Source: Ruminococcus sp. AF41-9 (GTDB lineage Bacteria; Bacillota; Clostridia; Lachnospirales; Lachnospiraceae). Taken from it: 22,252 nt of DNA. The stretch covers positions 1 through 22,252 of the forward strand of contig NZ_QUDO01000060.1 of NCBI RefSeq assembly GCF_003477525.1. The letters run 5' to 3'. Made by a program: the position numbers and the translations under genes. The notes below the pieces were generated by a model. The model saw nothing but the letters and a program-made list of their open reading frames with translations, was not told the origin of the DNA and made no database searches. Below are positions 8,084 through 16,256 of this stretch, piece after piece; positions within the stretch are counted from its first letter, which is position 1, and each line of letters starts with the position of its first letter.

Positions 8084-9433
8084 TTAATGCGTCAGGTCTT
8101 TTACCCATTTGTATTTGCGGAAATGATGCAGTACCCACGGCAGTTTTCCAACTTCATCGATGCAGGTGCATGCATACACCAGTACCACCGGCCAGTGGAA
8201 AAAGTAAGTTCCGGCTGCTGCCAGCGGAATTGCCAGACACCACATACACACGGCAAGGCTGTACATATCAAACATCGTATCGCCGCCTGCGCCGAAAATT
8301 CCATTGATCGTCACATCATTCACTGCACGTCCGATCATATAAAACGCAATCACTGCGAACATTCCTTTCAGATATGCCGTCGCCTGCGGCGTCAATCTGA
8401 CAAATTGCAGAATAACCGGTGCGGATATGCACATCAGAAGTGCTACACTGATCCCGCATGCAAAAGAAATCTTCAGCAAACGAATACCGTAGGCCTTTCC
8501 TTTTTCCAGATTTCCGGCTCCCAGCTCGTTTCCGACCATGATTCCGGCTGCACTGGAGATTCCGGCACTGAAACAACAGATCACATCCCTTACAACCGCA
8601 GCCACAGAGTTGGCTGCCGCCGCATCTACTCCGAGATGTCCCATAAAAGAAGAATAGGAAGTAAATCCGATTCCCCAGAAAAGGCAGGCTCCCAGAAGCG
8701 GAAGTGCACATTTTCTGAAATCCTGTGAAAGCTGCTTATTCCGCTGAAACAGTTGTCCCATATTCGGGTGAATGTAGCCTTTTCTGTAAGATACTGCTAT
8801 AGAGCATGTAAGCTCAATGATTCGTGCGATCAGTGTTGCCATTGCCGCACCTCGCACTCCCATCGGTGCGATTCCAAACGCGCCGTAGATAAATACTGCA
8901 TTCAGGACAATATTGATGCATACTGTTGCTGAACTGATCACTGCGCTTGTCTTTGCATGTTCACTGGTCTTCATGATTACGAGGTAACACTGGGAAATTC
9001 CTGTAAGCAGATAAGAAAATCCTGCGATTCTCAGGTAACTGATACCGTAATCGATCAGTACACTCTCATTTGTAAAAATAAGCATCAGGTATTTTCCGAA
9101 GAAAACACAGCCTGCAAAAAATATCACAGACACCAGCCCGCATAAGCGAAGTGCCATGCAAAAGATGACATCCAGAGTTCTGATATCTCCTTTCCCCCAG
9201 TACTGTGCACCCAGGATTCCAAGACTTGCCGTTGCTGCTGACAGAAACATATTCTGAATAAACTGGATCTGTGTTGCCAGGGAAACGGCAGACATATAGT
9301 TCTGATCCATTCCTCCCAGCATGAATGCGTCTGCTACAGCAACCAGGGCAAGCATCAGGTTTTGCAGCACGATAGGAATCATCAGACTCCATAATTTACT
9401 GTAAAATGCGTGGTCTTTTTCTTTTTTCATCAT
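8084..9433 (-). CDS. MATE-family multidrug/toxin exporter
   Basis: A 449-residue integral membrane protein of the MATE (MatE, NorM/DinF-like) family, expected to export drugs or metabolites with Na+ or H+ import. The family start is visible: a short charged N-terminus, then LWSLMIPIVLQNLMLALVAV with an acidic residue in ADAFMLGGMDQ, and the paired-half topology with about 12 hydrophobic segments. A second-half signature occurs around PLLGACLFWGIGFTSYSSFM and GIMVGNELGAGNLEKGKAYG. Length is standard. The start may be 9433 or the next codon (9430). It lies 41 bases after the GNAT gene and 79 before recQ, with no terminator visible, so one transcript is likely. Substrate is not inferable. Confidence 0.92.
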   Translation of the reverse strand: MMKKEKDHAFYSKLWSLMIPIVLQNLMLALVAVADAFMLGGMDQNYMSAVSLATQIQFIQNMFLSAATASLGILGAQYWGKGDIRTLDVIFCMALRLCGLVSVIFFAGCVFFGKYLMLIFTNESVLIDYGISYLRIAGFSYLLTGISQCYLVIMKTSEHAKTSAVISSATVCINIVLNAVFIYGAFGIAPMGVRGAAMATLIARIIELTCSIAVSYRKGYIHPNMGQLFQRNKQLSQDFRKCALPLLGACLFWGIGFTSYSSFMGHLGVDAAAANSVAAVVRDVICCFSAGISSAAGIMVGNELGAGNLEKGKAYGIRLLKISFACGISVALLMCISAPVILQFVRLTPQATAYLKGMFAVIAFYMIGRAVNDVTINGIFGAGGDTMFDMYSLAVCMWCLAIPLAAAGTYFFHWPVVLVYACTCIDEVGKLPWVLHHFRKYKWVKDLTH

Positions 9434-9474
9434 TTGCTCTTTCTGTGCAGGGTATTTTACCTCAGACGGTAATG

Positions 9475-9999
9475 TTACAGTTCATATGACATATCATGCC
9501 ATTCTTCGCCACCCCATACAGATGCGGAAATTCCCAGATCTTTATATCCCATTTTTCTGTACATTTGTACTTTTCCTTCCAGACAGGTAAGAAAGACTTT
9601 CTTTCTTCCATTTTCTCTTTCTCTGTTCAGATACTGAAACATCAGCTCTGTGGCAAGTCCCTGTCCCCGGTGTTCCGGCAGTACATCCAGCCCAAGGAGC
9701 ATAATGTTTTCTCCCTTTGGGTCATTTAATGTAATATCTGTAAAAAATTCGTCCCGGAAAACATCTTCATCTGTGGCTATTCCATTCAGGAAGCCGGCTA
9801 TCTTTCCTGTTTTTCTGTCCTCTGCGACCAGGAACAGTTCTGGTGCTTTTAATATTCTCTCTTTCATGTTCTTGTCTGAACACGCCTCATGTGGTGGAAA
9901 ACAGATCTTTTCAATCATAATTCCCTGATCAGTCTCCTCCGGTCTGATATTACGGAATTCATATTTTTCCATAATTGTCTCACTGACAAATTCTTTCAT
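9475..9999 (-). CDS. GNAT-family N-acetyltransferase
   Basis: About 174 residues, a cytosolic acetyl-CoA-dependent acyltransferase. The core GNAT motif A is LGLDVLPEHRGQGLATELM, with the acetyl-CoA pyrophosphate loop HRGQGLA. Motif B follows as VFLTCLEGKVQMYRKMGYKD. The middle GKIAGFLNGIATDEDVF strand is typical. The start at 9999 is preferred because GAGG lies nine bases upstream; an ATG at 10035 would add 12 residues but its ribosome site is only three bases away. It is the first gene after a good promoter (10100-10128) and probably leads GNAT-MATE-recQ-amidohydrolase. Substrate is unknown. Confidence 0.85.
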   Translation of the reverse strand: MKEFVSETIMEKYEFRNIRPEETDQGIMIEKICFPPHEACSDKNMKERILKAPELFLVAEDRKTGKIAGFLNGIATDEDVFRDEFFTDITLNDPKGENIMLLGLDVLPEHRGQGLATELMFQYLNRERENGRKKVFLTCLEGKVQMYRKMGYKDLGISASVWGGEEWHDMSYEL

Positions 10000-10099
10000 T
10001 TCTTTTTTCCTCATCCAAAAATCATTTTCATACACCCTTTTTCATCCGGACGCAGAATCTCAGAGAAACACCTGTTTCCTTCAGAGGTGTATTCATTTT

Positions 10100-10128
10100 A
10101 TTATACTGTAAAGAATCTGATTTCTCAA
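10100..10128 (-). promoter_or_regulatory. strong sigma-A-like promoter for the GNAT/MATE/recQ genes
   Basis: On the minus strand, TTGAGA (10123-10128) and TATAAT (10100-10105) are spaced by 17 bases. A 6-bp hairpin (10068-10073 with 10085-10090, 11-base loop) lies at the predicted transcript start. It could stabilise the 5' end or act as a poor terminator for the operon upstream. No clear terminator is visible after the stop codon at 10213. Confidence 0.65.
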
Positions 10129-10212
10129 TGAATATTATCTTTATAAACAAATAAAATTTATCGCACCTATTTTATCATTTCTGCAAATTCTGCCGGTCTG
10201 TCCAAATTTCGT

Positions 10213-11427
10213 TTACCTGTTATTTTTACCTGAATATATCCTTCCTGAAAATGCCACATGCGGAAGTTCATAAAAGATGCTGTCCTTTGGACATACCGGA
10301 CGGTACAGAGGGTCTGCCACGATGATTCTGGCATCTTTCAACGCCTCTTCCATTGCTTCTTCTCCAAACACTGCTTTGTCTTTTTTGCCAAGCAGTGTTT
10401 CGCATCCTTTCAACGGACAGAATACGCGGGCCGAATGTCCGTATTTTTTTTCGATACCGGCCGCTAATGAACCCATCGTGACAGGTTCACCGATCAGAGT
10501 GATCTCTGCTGACTGCTGCATGCGGTTCTTCAGATAGAAAGCCGCAGAATCTGACTGCTGCACGACCACAGACTGCTCTATGACTGTAGCTTGCTGCGCG
10601 GTTGCAGACTGCTGTGTAGTTGCAGACTGCTGTATTGCTGCAGCGTGTCGCATAATTGTTGTCTCCAGTGCATTGGAAATATCTTCTGCCAGCCACTGGT
10701 TTGGAGTTCCGATCACATAGGGTATTTTGTATGTTTCCCGGAGAACCTCTGCCGCCAGCAGTCCCACAGCAGATACCACCAGACTGACAGTTGCTTCCCC
10801 TGCTTTTTGCAGAGTTTCCAGGTCATCTCCCATCGCCCATGTAGATAAAACGTTCCATCCATATTCTTTCAGATTTTCTTTTAATGTCTCTACGTTTTCC
10901 TGTGGTCCGAAATCCAGTGGTGTCACGCCTAACAGATTTACACTGCGCACAGGAAAGCGGTCTTTCTTCTGCCTGTCAGGTTCTTTTACAAACCTCCGGG
11001 CGATCTGTTCCAGTGCAATTCCTGCTCCATAGATATAATCATTCATGCCATTTGTCGGCACAGAAAATGTCGGAATTCCGGTTTCTGTCTCGATCACGCG
11101 CGCAATTGCCGGGAAATCCGTTCCATTCATAAATGGGATTGGTGAACCTGCCAGTGCGATAAATTTCGGATGCAGTTCACGGGCTGCATGTTCGATATCA
11201 TCAATAAATTTCCGGTCATTTCCCATGATCGCATCGATTTCTGTAAGTCCGGAAATAAAAATCAGACTGTCCTGGTCGTACCAGCGGATCTCATCGTGGG
11301 TATTGTAAGTAGAATTGCATCCGGAAGGGTCATGCATCACTGTCATTCCGCCAAGTTCATACAATGCGGAACAGACACCGGACACATCCGCCGTATAAAT
11401 CGGTATCATTCGATAAGACTGTCTCAT
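10213..11427 (-). CDS. nitrogenase component-1-like protein, subunit B1 (with hexapeptide repeats)
   Basis: A 404-residue protein of the Oxidored_nitro (NifD/NifK/ChlN/BchY-like) fold. The N-terminus has the NifK-style spacing GVCSALYELGG then HDPSGCNSTYN, giving C19 and C37 as likely Fe-S ligands. The third cysteine site of nitrogenases is replaced: the segment reads FISGLTEIDAIMGNDRKF. Later, FIALAGSPIPFMNGTDFPA and GIPTFSVPTNGMNDY match the middle of component-1 folds. Residues 263-292 are five tandem xxxQQS-type hexapeptides that the paralogue B2 lacks. The start at 11427 is chosen because its ATGA overlaps the stop of A1; a GTG three codons earlier is less likely. It is the last gene of the unit. 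It presumably pairs with A1 and receives electrons from H1. The substrate is unknown, and the ligand loss argues against a true N2-fixing enzyme. Confidence 0.82.
   Translation of the reverse strand: MRQSYRMIPIYTADVSGVCSALYELGGMTVMHDPSGCNSTYNTHDEIRWYDQDSLIFISGLTEIDAIMGNDRKFIDDIEHAARELHPKFIALAGSPIPFMNGTDFPAIARVIETETGIPTFSVPTNGMNDYIYGAGIALEQIARRFVKEPDRQKKDRFPVRSVNLLGVTPLDFGPQENVETLKENLKEYGWNVLSTWAMGDDLETLQKAGEATVSLVVSAVGLLAAEVLRETYKIPYVIGTPNQWLAEDISNALETTIMRHAAAIQQSATTQQSATAQQATVIEQSVVVQQSDSAAFYLKNRMQQSAEITLIGEPVTMGSLAAGIEKKYGHSARVFCPLKGCETLLGKKDKAVFGEEAMEEALKDARIIVADPLYRPVCPKDSIFYELPHVAFSGRIYSGKNNR
10552..10641 (-). repeat. five in-frame 18-bp tandem repeats inside B1
   Basis: Five consecutive 18-base units encode AAIQQS, ATTQQS, ATAQQA, TVIEQS and VVVQQS (residues 263-292 of B1). 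The CAGCAGTCT core is best preserved in the first two. Changes in unit number would keep the frame, so length variation between strains is expected. The tract probably forms a flexible linker or surface loop. Confidence 0.9.
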
Positions 11428-12761
11428 AAGCAGCACTCACACCCCCATCCTTTTTGCACTACAAGTTTCTCAGTATCCTTTTCTTCCCGGTACGCATCCA
11501 TCATCAGCTCTGCTGTTCTTCTGATCCCGTCAAATCCGTACAGTCCTTCTCCCTGTACCAGATTAACAAAGTGACGGCTTCGGCTGAAATAGGCAGCTTT
11601 CTGTCCGATGGCAAGCACTTCTTTGCTGCCGCCTCTTGGCAGTACACGCATCTTCACCTGAATCGTTGCGATCAGCTCAAGTTCCGGTGCATGCTTCTGC
11701 AGCCAGAGAAACTCCTCCTTTTCCTCCGGGCTGATACCATCCAGATAAACTGCTTTCACACAAAAACCATGCCTCAGAAGCAGTTTTGCCAGCCCCAGAG
11801 GTCTTGGGTGATACAGATAATCCAAAGTGATGGGCATATCTTTGATTAGAGTTTTAGCTTTTGCCAGCGCTTCCTCACAGGATTCCCGTTCGCGCGCCAG
11901 TTCCTCTCCCGTCAGTTCCGGCAGACCGAGAATATCTGTGAGTTGTTTTAACTGCTTTTCGATTTCATCATAATCAAAACTGCCCGGTAAGTACAGGTGT
12001 TTACGTCCCAGACGCTCCGCCTGCGCTTCCATTCCGTATTTCCCTGCCGGATAGCAGTCAATAAACAGACTGCCTTTGCTCATATCCAGCAGATCCTGCC
12101 ATGTTTTACAGGCTGGCAGTTCTTTTACGGTATACTCATATCGTTTTAATAAACGCCTGATATCACTGCTCTCATCCAGCGCAAAATCACTGCCAAATAT
12201 CGATACCGTTTTCCTGTCCGGTTCGCAGGCCGGAAGTGGATCATACATTGCTTTGCGCAGTTTCTGATCCGGAGTTAATCCATGCTTCTGCATGATCGGA
12301 TCCATATAACAGCGGATAAAACAGATGTCCGGGAAACGATGCCCCAGTTCACTGTAAATGTAGTCCAGATTACTTCCCACAAAATGATGCAGACAGACTG
12401 TAAACAACAGAACTGCTTTCGGATGGTCCCCGCGTTTGTTCAGCACATCTGTCACACCCTCAATGGTAATATCTTCCAGGTTGCTGTTTAAGAGATCCTG
12501 TTCTTCCAGAATCACAAAGGAAAAACGGTCTGCTGCATTCATTTCTGCCGCTGTCAGCACAACGCCACGCATACAGTTATCTGCACAGACATAAATCTGA
12601 ATGGATTCCGGGACCTGCATCCCTGTATGTACGATATTCCAGCTGCCATGCACCGGAGAATTATATTCCAGTTCCGAAGCAAATGGTGCCGGGAAGGAAG
12701 CATCTTTTATTTTTACCACTGCACCTTTCGGATCAATCGTTTCACCCACACGACGTAACAT
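11424..12761 (-). CDS. nitrogenase component-1-like protein, subunit A1
   Basis: A 445-residue divergent component-1-like protein. It aligns by position with A2: a PESIQIYVCADNCMRG segment (C59, C63) corresponds to [16 protein letters not shown] in A2, and TVCLHHFVGSNLDYIY (C123) corresponds to the third-cysteine motif of nitrogenases (compare [11 protein letters not shown] in A2). C63 and C123 are the shared candidates for binding a bridging cluster with B1. The C-terminus is unusual, ending GWGCECCL with three cysteines (441, 443, 444). The ATG at 12761 overlaps the H1 stop by one base, and the stop overlaps the B1 start. It has no signal peptide or membrane segment, so it is cytosolic. Membership of the family is inferred from context and these motifs more than from strong overall resemblance. 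Confidence 0.75.
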   Translation of the reverse strand: MLRRVGETIDPKGAVVKIKDASFPAPFASELEYNSPVHGSWNIVHTGMQVPESIQIYVCADNCMRGVVLTAAEMNAADRFSFVILEEQDLLNSNLEDITIEGVTDVLNKRGDHPKAVLLFTVCLHHFVGSNLDYIYSELGHRFPDICFIRCYMDPIMQKHGLTPDQKLRKAMYDPLPACEPDRKTVSIFGSDFALDESSDIRRLLKRYEYTVKELPACKTWQDLLDMSKGSLFIDCYPAGKYGMEAQAERLGRKHLYLPGSFDYDEIEKQLKQLTDILGLPELTGEELARERESCEEALAKAKTLIKDMPITLDYLYHPRPLGLAKLLLRHGFCVKAVYLDGISPEEKEEFLWLQKHAPELELIATIQVKMRVLPRGGSKEVLAIGQKAAYFSRSRHFVNLVQGEGLYGFDGIRRTAELMMDAYREEKDTEKLVVQKGWGCECCL

Positions 12762-13582
12762 TACACATCCTCCTGTGTCTGTCCATTCATATATTTATCC
12801 CTTACAGCATCGTTTTCATTTTCCAGAACACCACCGCATATACGGTACATCTGAACCGCAAGCGCACGATATTCCTCTGCCATTTCACTTTCAGGATAAC
12901 ACTCCATCAATGTTTTCTGCTGTTCTTCTGCCAGTGCTACCTGACTGCTGTGTGATAACGTACCGATGACTGCTGTCTGGAAATCATCTGCCAGTTCTGA
13001 CACTTTTTCTTCTTCTCTCGGAACATCCCTGTGGTTCAAAATCAGTCCGCCAAGCCCTGCATATCCACGATTTTTAAAATTCTGCACTGCCATGGCGATA
13101 TTTGCCGCCGCATGGATTGCCATATTTTCTCCGGATGTAAGGATAAATACTTTGTCAGCGTAACCATTTCGCATCGGCATGGAAAATCCACCGCAGACCA
13201 CATCTCCAAGTACATCATATAAAACCACATCCGGTTTATATCTCTCATAGGCTCCCAGTTCTTTCAGCTTTTCCAGTGCCGTGATGATTCCGCGGCCTGC
13301 ACAGCCAAGCCCCGGTGTCGGACCGCCGGCTTCCACACAGATGACACCGTTATAGCCGATGCGGATCATATCCTCCAACTGTAATGACTGCTTTTTCTCA
13401 TTATATAAGTCAAGCACTGCCGGAACTGTCTCCCCATGACGGAGTAAAATCGTAGAATCCGCTTTCGGATCGCATCCGATCTGCATCACCTTAAGCCCCA
13501 TCTCTGCCAGTGCTGCCGCTACATTGGAAACAGTCGTGGATTTTCCGATCCCGCCCTTTCCATATACTGCTATCCTGATCAA
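12761..13582 (-). CDS. NifH-like ATP-dependent reductase H1
   Basis: A 273-residue homologue of nitrogenase iron protein / ChlL / BchX / CfbC. Seen: P-loop GKGGIGKST (8-16), [11 protein letters not shown] switch region, GCAGRG with C94 and the arginine (R97) that is ADP-ribosylated in NifH, and [14 protein letters not shown] with C130. Both cysteines that hold the subunit-bridging [4Fe-4S] cluster of a dimer are kept. It should pass electrons to A1/B1 with ATP hydrolysis. The start is a TTG at 13582, which overlaps the stop of the upstream TM1266-like gene as TTGA, has AAGGAGG upstream, and gives the expected [11 protein letters not shown]-terminus. A1 follows with a one-base overlap. Length is slightly below typical NifH. 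Confidence 0.93.
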   Translation of the reverse strand: MIRIAVYGKGGIGKSTTVSNVAAALAEMGLKVMQIGCDPKADSTILLRHGETVPAVLDLYNEKKQSLQLEDMIRIGYNGVICVEAGGPTPGLGCAGRGIITALEKLKELGAYERYKPDVVLYDVLGDVVCGGFSMPMRNGYADKVFILTSGENMAIHAAANIAMAVQNFKNRGYAGLGGLILNHRDVPREEEKVSELADDFQTAVIGTLSHSSQVALAEEQQKTLMECYPESEMAEEYRALAVQMYRICGGVLENENDAVRDKYMNGQTQEDV

Positions 13583-13854
13583 TGCTCTGTTCCTCCTTCC
13601 GCCGGAGTAATAACCTTTGAATATGCTGTTTTTGCAGATACTCCCTTTAAATGTCCGATTTTTCCGGAAAGTGCGCTGATCTTATCCTGCGGTGCATCAA
13701 TCGCAATGCTGATAATACTAATCCCCTTCGAGCGGTATGGAATCCCCATTCTGCCGATAATATACTGACGTGCCTCATGAAGCAGGGTGTTTAATTCTTC
13801 GATTGCATCTTCCTGTTCTACAATAATTGAAATAACTGCCACTCTGGTGTCCAT
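13579..13854 (-). CDS. TM1266-like small ACT-type protein (hydrogenase-system regulator family)
   Basis: A 91-residue protein resembling the TM1266 family, a small ferredoxin-like-fold group usually annotated as a putative iron-only hydrogenase system regulator. Seen: an N-terminal strand [12 protein letters not shown], the helix with [20 protein letters not shown], then [20 protein letters not shown] and a closing strand with [11 protein letters not shown]. It has no DNA-binding domain and no metal-binding cysteines. In other genomes the family is found near [FeFe]-hydrogenase maturation genes; here it sits between hypE and a nifH-like gene, with AGGAGG before its ATG. Its role (small-molecule sensing, or a maturation partner) is inference. 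Confidence 0.75.
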   Translation of the reverse strand: MDTRVAVISIIVEQEDAIEELNTLLHEARQYIIGRMGIPYRSKGISIISIAIDAPQDKISALSGKIGHLKGVSAKTAYSKVITPAEGGTEH

Positions 13855-13871
13855 GCCCTGATTCCTCCTGT

Positions 13872-14879
13872 TTAACAGATTCTTGGCAACAGCTCTCCTC
13901 CCGGCTGAGGAAGCAGTGCCTGTGTGCCGATCTCAGTCTCCATGATAACTCTTCCCGCTTCCTCCGCGATCACCTCACCGATGATCGCTGCATTTTCGGA
14001 ATATGGACATTTTCGTAATGTTTCCACAATGCCTTCTGCTTCTTCCTTCGGTGCCATGATAACAAGTCTTCCTTCGCATGCCAGATATAAAGGTTCCAGT
14101 CCAAGCATTCCGCAGACCCCTTTTACTTCCGGCTGTACCGGAACTGCTGCCGCATTCAGGCGAATGCCTACATTGCTCTGACCTGCGATCTCATACAGGA
14201 CAGTTCCGACGCCTCCTCTGGTCGCATCACGGATCACATGCAGATTGTGTGTGGTATCCATAACCGCCTTTATCGTATTCCATAAAGGTGCACAGTCACT
14301 GGTCACGTCCGCGTCGATTCCGAAATTTTCTCTCGCTAACAGGATCGTACATCCATGGCGTCCGATATCACCGGTTACAATGATCGCATCCCCCGGTTTC
14401 GCCAGTTCTCCGCCAACGGTTACTCCTTCTTCGATCTCACCCATTCCGGTTGTGGTGATAAAGACTCCATCCACCTGTCCTTTTCCGGCAACCTTTGTAT
14501 CTCCTGATACAATATGTACGCCTGCCTCTTTTGCTGTTTTCTCCATGGCAGCAGCGATTTCCTCCAGTTTTTCCATCGGAAATCCCTCTTCAATTACAAA
14601 TGCGCAGGTCAGGTACAGTGGTTTTGCGCCCATACAGGCAAGGTCATTGACAGTTCCGCAGATAGACAATTTGCCGATATTTCCTCCCGGAAAGAATGCC
14701 GGAGATACAATGAAACCATCGGTAGATACTGCCATCTTACCTGTCGGCGGAACTAATACCGCAGCATCATCTGCTGTCAGATCCTTGTTTGCAAAATGTG
14801 CTTTAAACACCTGGTCGATCAGTTCAGATGTCTGTTTTCCACCGGCACCATGTGCCATTGTTACTGTTTTATTTTCCAT
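13872..14879 (-). CDS. hypE: HypE, thiocarbamate-forming cyanide-synthesis protein
   Basis: A 335-residue ATP-dependent dehydratase of the PurM/SelD fold. In hydrogenase maturation it takes a carbamoyl group from HypF on its C-terminal cysteine and dehydrates it to a bound thiocyanate, the cyanide donor. Seen: MAHGAGGKQTSELID near the N-terminus, DDAAVLVPP and STDGFIVSPAFFPGG, NDLACMGAKPLYLTCAFVIE, VSGDTKVAGKGQ, RDATRGGVGTVLYEIA, and the invariant end ELLPRIC, with the acceptor cysteine as the last residue (C335). It therefore appears fully active. The start at 14879 is chosen over one 14 codons upstream because GAAGGAAA lies just before it. It sits 91 bases after hypD, the one loose junction of the unit. 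Confidence 0.95.
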   Translation of the reverse strand: MENKTVTMAHGAGGKQTSELIDQVFKAHFANKDLTADDAAVLVPPTGKMAVSTDGFIVSPAFFPGGNIGKLSICGTVNDLACMGAKPLYLTCAFVIEEGFPMEKLEEIAAAMEKTAKEAGVHIVSGDTKVAGKGQVDGVFITTTGMGEIEEGVTVGGELAKPGDAIIVTGDIGRHGCTILLARENFGIDADVTSDCAPLWNTIKAVMDTTHNLHVIRDATRGGVGTVLYEIAGQSNVGIRLNAAAVPVQPEVKGVCGMLGLEPLYLACEGRLVIMAPKEEAEGIVETLRKCPYSENAAIIGEVIAEEAGRVIMETEIGTQALLPQPGGELLPRIC

Positions 14880-14913
14880 GATGATTTCCTTCTTTCTCAT
14901 TAAGATAACTCTC

Positions 14914-14928
14914 ATCGCCAACGGCGAT
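14914..14928. other. short hairpin in the hypD-hypE gap
   Basis: ATCGCC (14914-14919) and GGCGAT (14923-14928) form a perfect 6-bp stem with a 3-base loop inside the 91-base gap. No T-run follows on the minus strand, so it is not a clear terminator. It could be a processing or stability element. Confidence 0.35.
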
Positions 14929-14970
14929 TTTCAATGGATTTTTGCTTATAACTGTGAATGTGCTGAACAG

Positions 14971-16044
14971 CTATGAATACTGATAGTATGCTGAACAGGC
15001 ACCTTCCCCGGATACCATACAGGCTCCGACCGGATGCTGCGGTGTACAGCCTTTTCCGAATACTTTACAGTCAGATGGTTTGCATTTCCCCTGTAACACA
15101 TCCCCGCAGCGACAGGCCGGATTCGGTTTTCCTTCTATTTTCGGCATCTGATATTTGATACGTGCATCGAAATTCTGCCATTCCTGTCTTAATTTCATGC
15201 CGGATGCAGGAATCACACCCAGACCTCTCCATTCACAGTCACAGGCTTCCATCATCTCGTCTACAAGCATCTGTGCTTCCCTGCTTCCATCCTGTGTCAC
15301 CACACGCGGATAACAGTTTACAAAAAATGGCTTTCCTTCCTGAAATTTCACCAGCACAACTGCCAGCGCTGTCATCAGTTCTTTTGCCGTAAAGCCAGCC
15401 ACAACACCGCTGACTCCTTGCTCTGCCAGGGCTTCGCACAGACGTGTTCCCGTGATTGCATTGACATGTCCCGGATATAAAAAGACATCCGCACTGCCCT
15501 TTAACGCCTCATAAGCCTGAGGCATGGTTTTGTTGGCAGTTAATATCGAGTAATTATCCAGCCCGTTTTCTTTTGCAGCTTTCACTGAAAGGCAGCTTGC
15601 CGGTGTCGTTGTTTCAAATCCGACAGACAGAAATGTCACCTGCTTGTCCGGATGTTCTCCGGCATATTTTTCCGCATCTGCCGGAGAATATACCACATGG
15701 ATATCTGCCCCCTGTTCGCGGGCTCCCGCAAGGCTCATTTTTGTTCCCGGCACACGTACCAGATCGCCAAATGTACAAATGGTAACTCCTTTTTCCAGTG
15801 CCAGATAAATCGCTTCGTCAATAAAGCTGACCGGAGTTACACATACCGGACATCCCGGTCCGGAGATCAGTTCCACCTGCTCAGGCAGCAATTTGCGGAT
15901 TCCCAGCCGGAAAATCTCATGGGTGTGCGTGCCGCATACTTCCATGATCCGCACCTTTGGGCCATCATAATTTTCAATGATCTCTCTGGCGGTTTTCCTT
16001 TCGGTTTTCTCTTCGCTCTTCTTTTCACATTTCTCGTCTGCCAT
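14971..16044 (-). CDS. hypD: HypD, Fe(CN)2CO assembly scaffold
   Basis: A 357-residue iron-sulfur protein that, with HypC, assembles the Fe(CN)2CO group. All signature motifs are visible: MEVCGTHTHEIF (C37), GPGCPVCVTP (C65, C68, the redox cysteines), TFGDLVRVPGT, SVGFETTTPA, LYPGHVNAITG, and a C-terminal cluster region with CRCGDVLQGKC, CKVFGKGC, and GACMVSGEGACSAYY that supplies the [4Fe-4S] ligands. The length is typical, with a short lysine/glutamate-rich N-terminal extension (about 20 residues). Its ATG overlaps the hypC stop by one base, which fits formation of a HypC-HypD complex. Nothing is missing, so full maturation chemistry is expected. Confidence 0.97.
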   Translation of the reverse strand: MADEKCEKKSEEKTERKTAREIIENYDGPKVRIMEVCGTHTHEIFRLGIRKLLPEQVELISGPGCPVCVTPVSFIDEAIYLALEKGVTICTFGDLVRVPGTKMSLAGAREQGADIHVVYSPADAEKYAGEHPDKQVTFLSVGFETTTPASCLSVKAAKENGLDNYSILTANKTMPQAYEALKGSADVFLYPGHVNAITGTRLCEALAEQGVSGVVAGFTAKELMTALAVVLVKFQEGKPFFVNCYPRVVTQDGSREAQMLVDEMMEACDCEWRGLGVIPASGMKLRQEWQNFDARIKYQMPKIEGKPNPACRCGDVLQGKCKPSDCKVFGKGCTPQHPVGACMVSGEGACSAYYQYS

Positions 16045-16253
16045 TATAAAAATTCCTCCATGAGCTGATCTGTTTCACTGTCATCTTCATCGGTGATCTT
16101 TGCAATTGCCACACCTGCGTGAACCATAACATAATCTCCAGGCTCCAGATCTTCCAGAAGCTGAGAAGAAACCTCTCTTTTGGCACCGCCTGCGTCAATG
16201 AGTGCTGTGCCGTTACTGATTTTTACTACTTTTGCTGATAAACCTACACACAT
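16044..16253 (-). CDS. hypC: HypC, Fe(CN)2CO chaperone
   Basis: A 69-residue HypC/HupF-family beta-barrel chaperone that binds HypD and carries the iron-cyanide-CO group to the target apoprotein. The diagnostic start MCVGL gives the essential C2 after methionine removal. It is followed by ISNGTALIDAGGAKREVS and LEPGDYVMVHAGVAIAKI, the usual core. An acidic tail (DEDDSETDQLMEEFL) ends the protein. The ribosome site AGGAGG lies inside the last codons of hypF, three bases before the gap. HypC normally recognises a hydrogenase large subunit; no such subunit is encoded here, so its client is an open question. Confidence 0.96.
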   Translation of the reverse strand: MCVGLSAKVVKISNGTALIDAGGAKREVSSQLLEDLEPGDYVMVHAGVAIAKITDEDDSETDQLMEEFL

Positions 16254-16256
16254 TTT

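Noticed and set aside
10552..10641. CRISPR-like short repeats
   Set aside because: Units are directly adjacent with no spacers, are in frame within B1 and encode a periodic hexapeptide.
14245..14976. Plus-strand open frame of about 243 codons opposite hypE
   Set aside because: hypE has every family motif on the minus strand; the antisense frame is Ser/Pro/Ala-rich with no motif.
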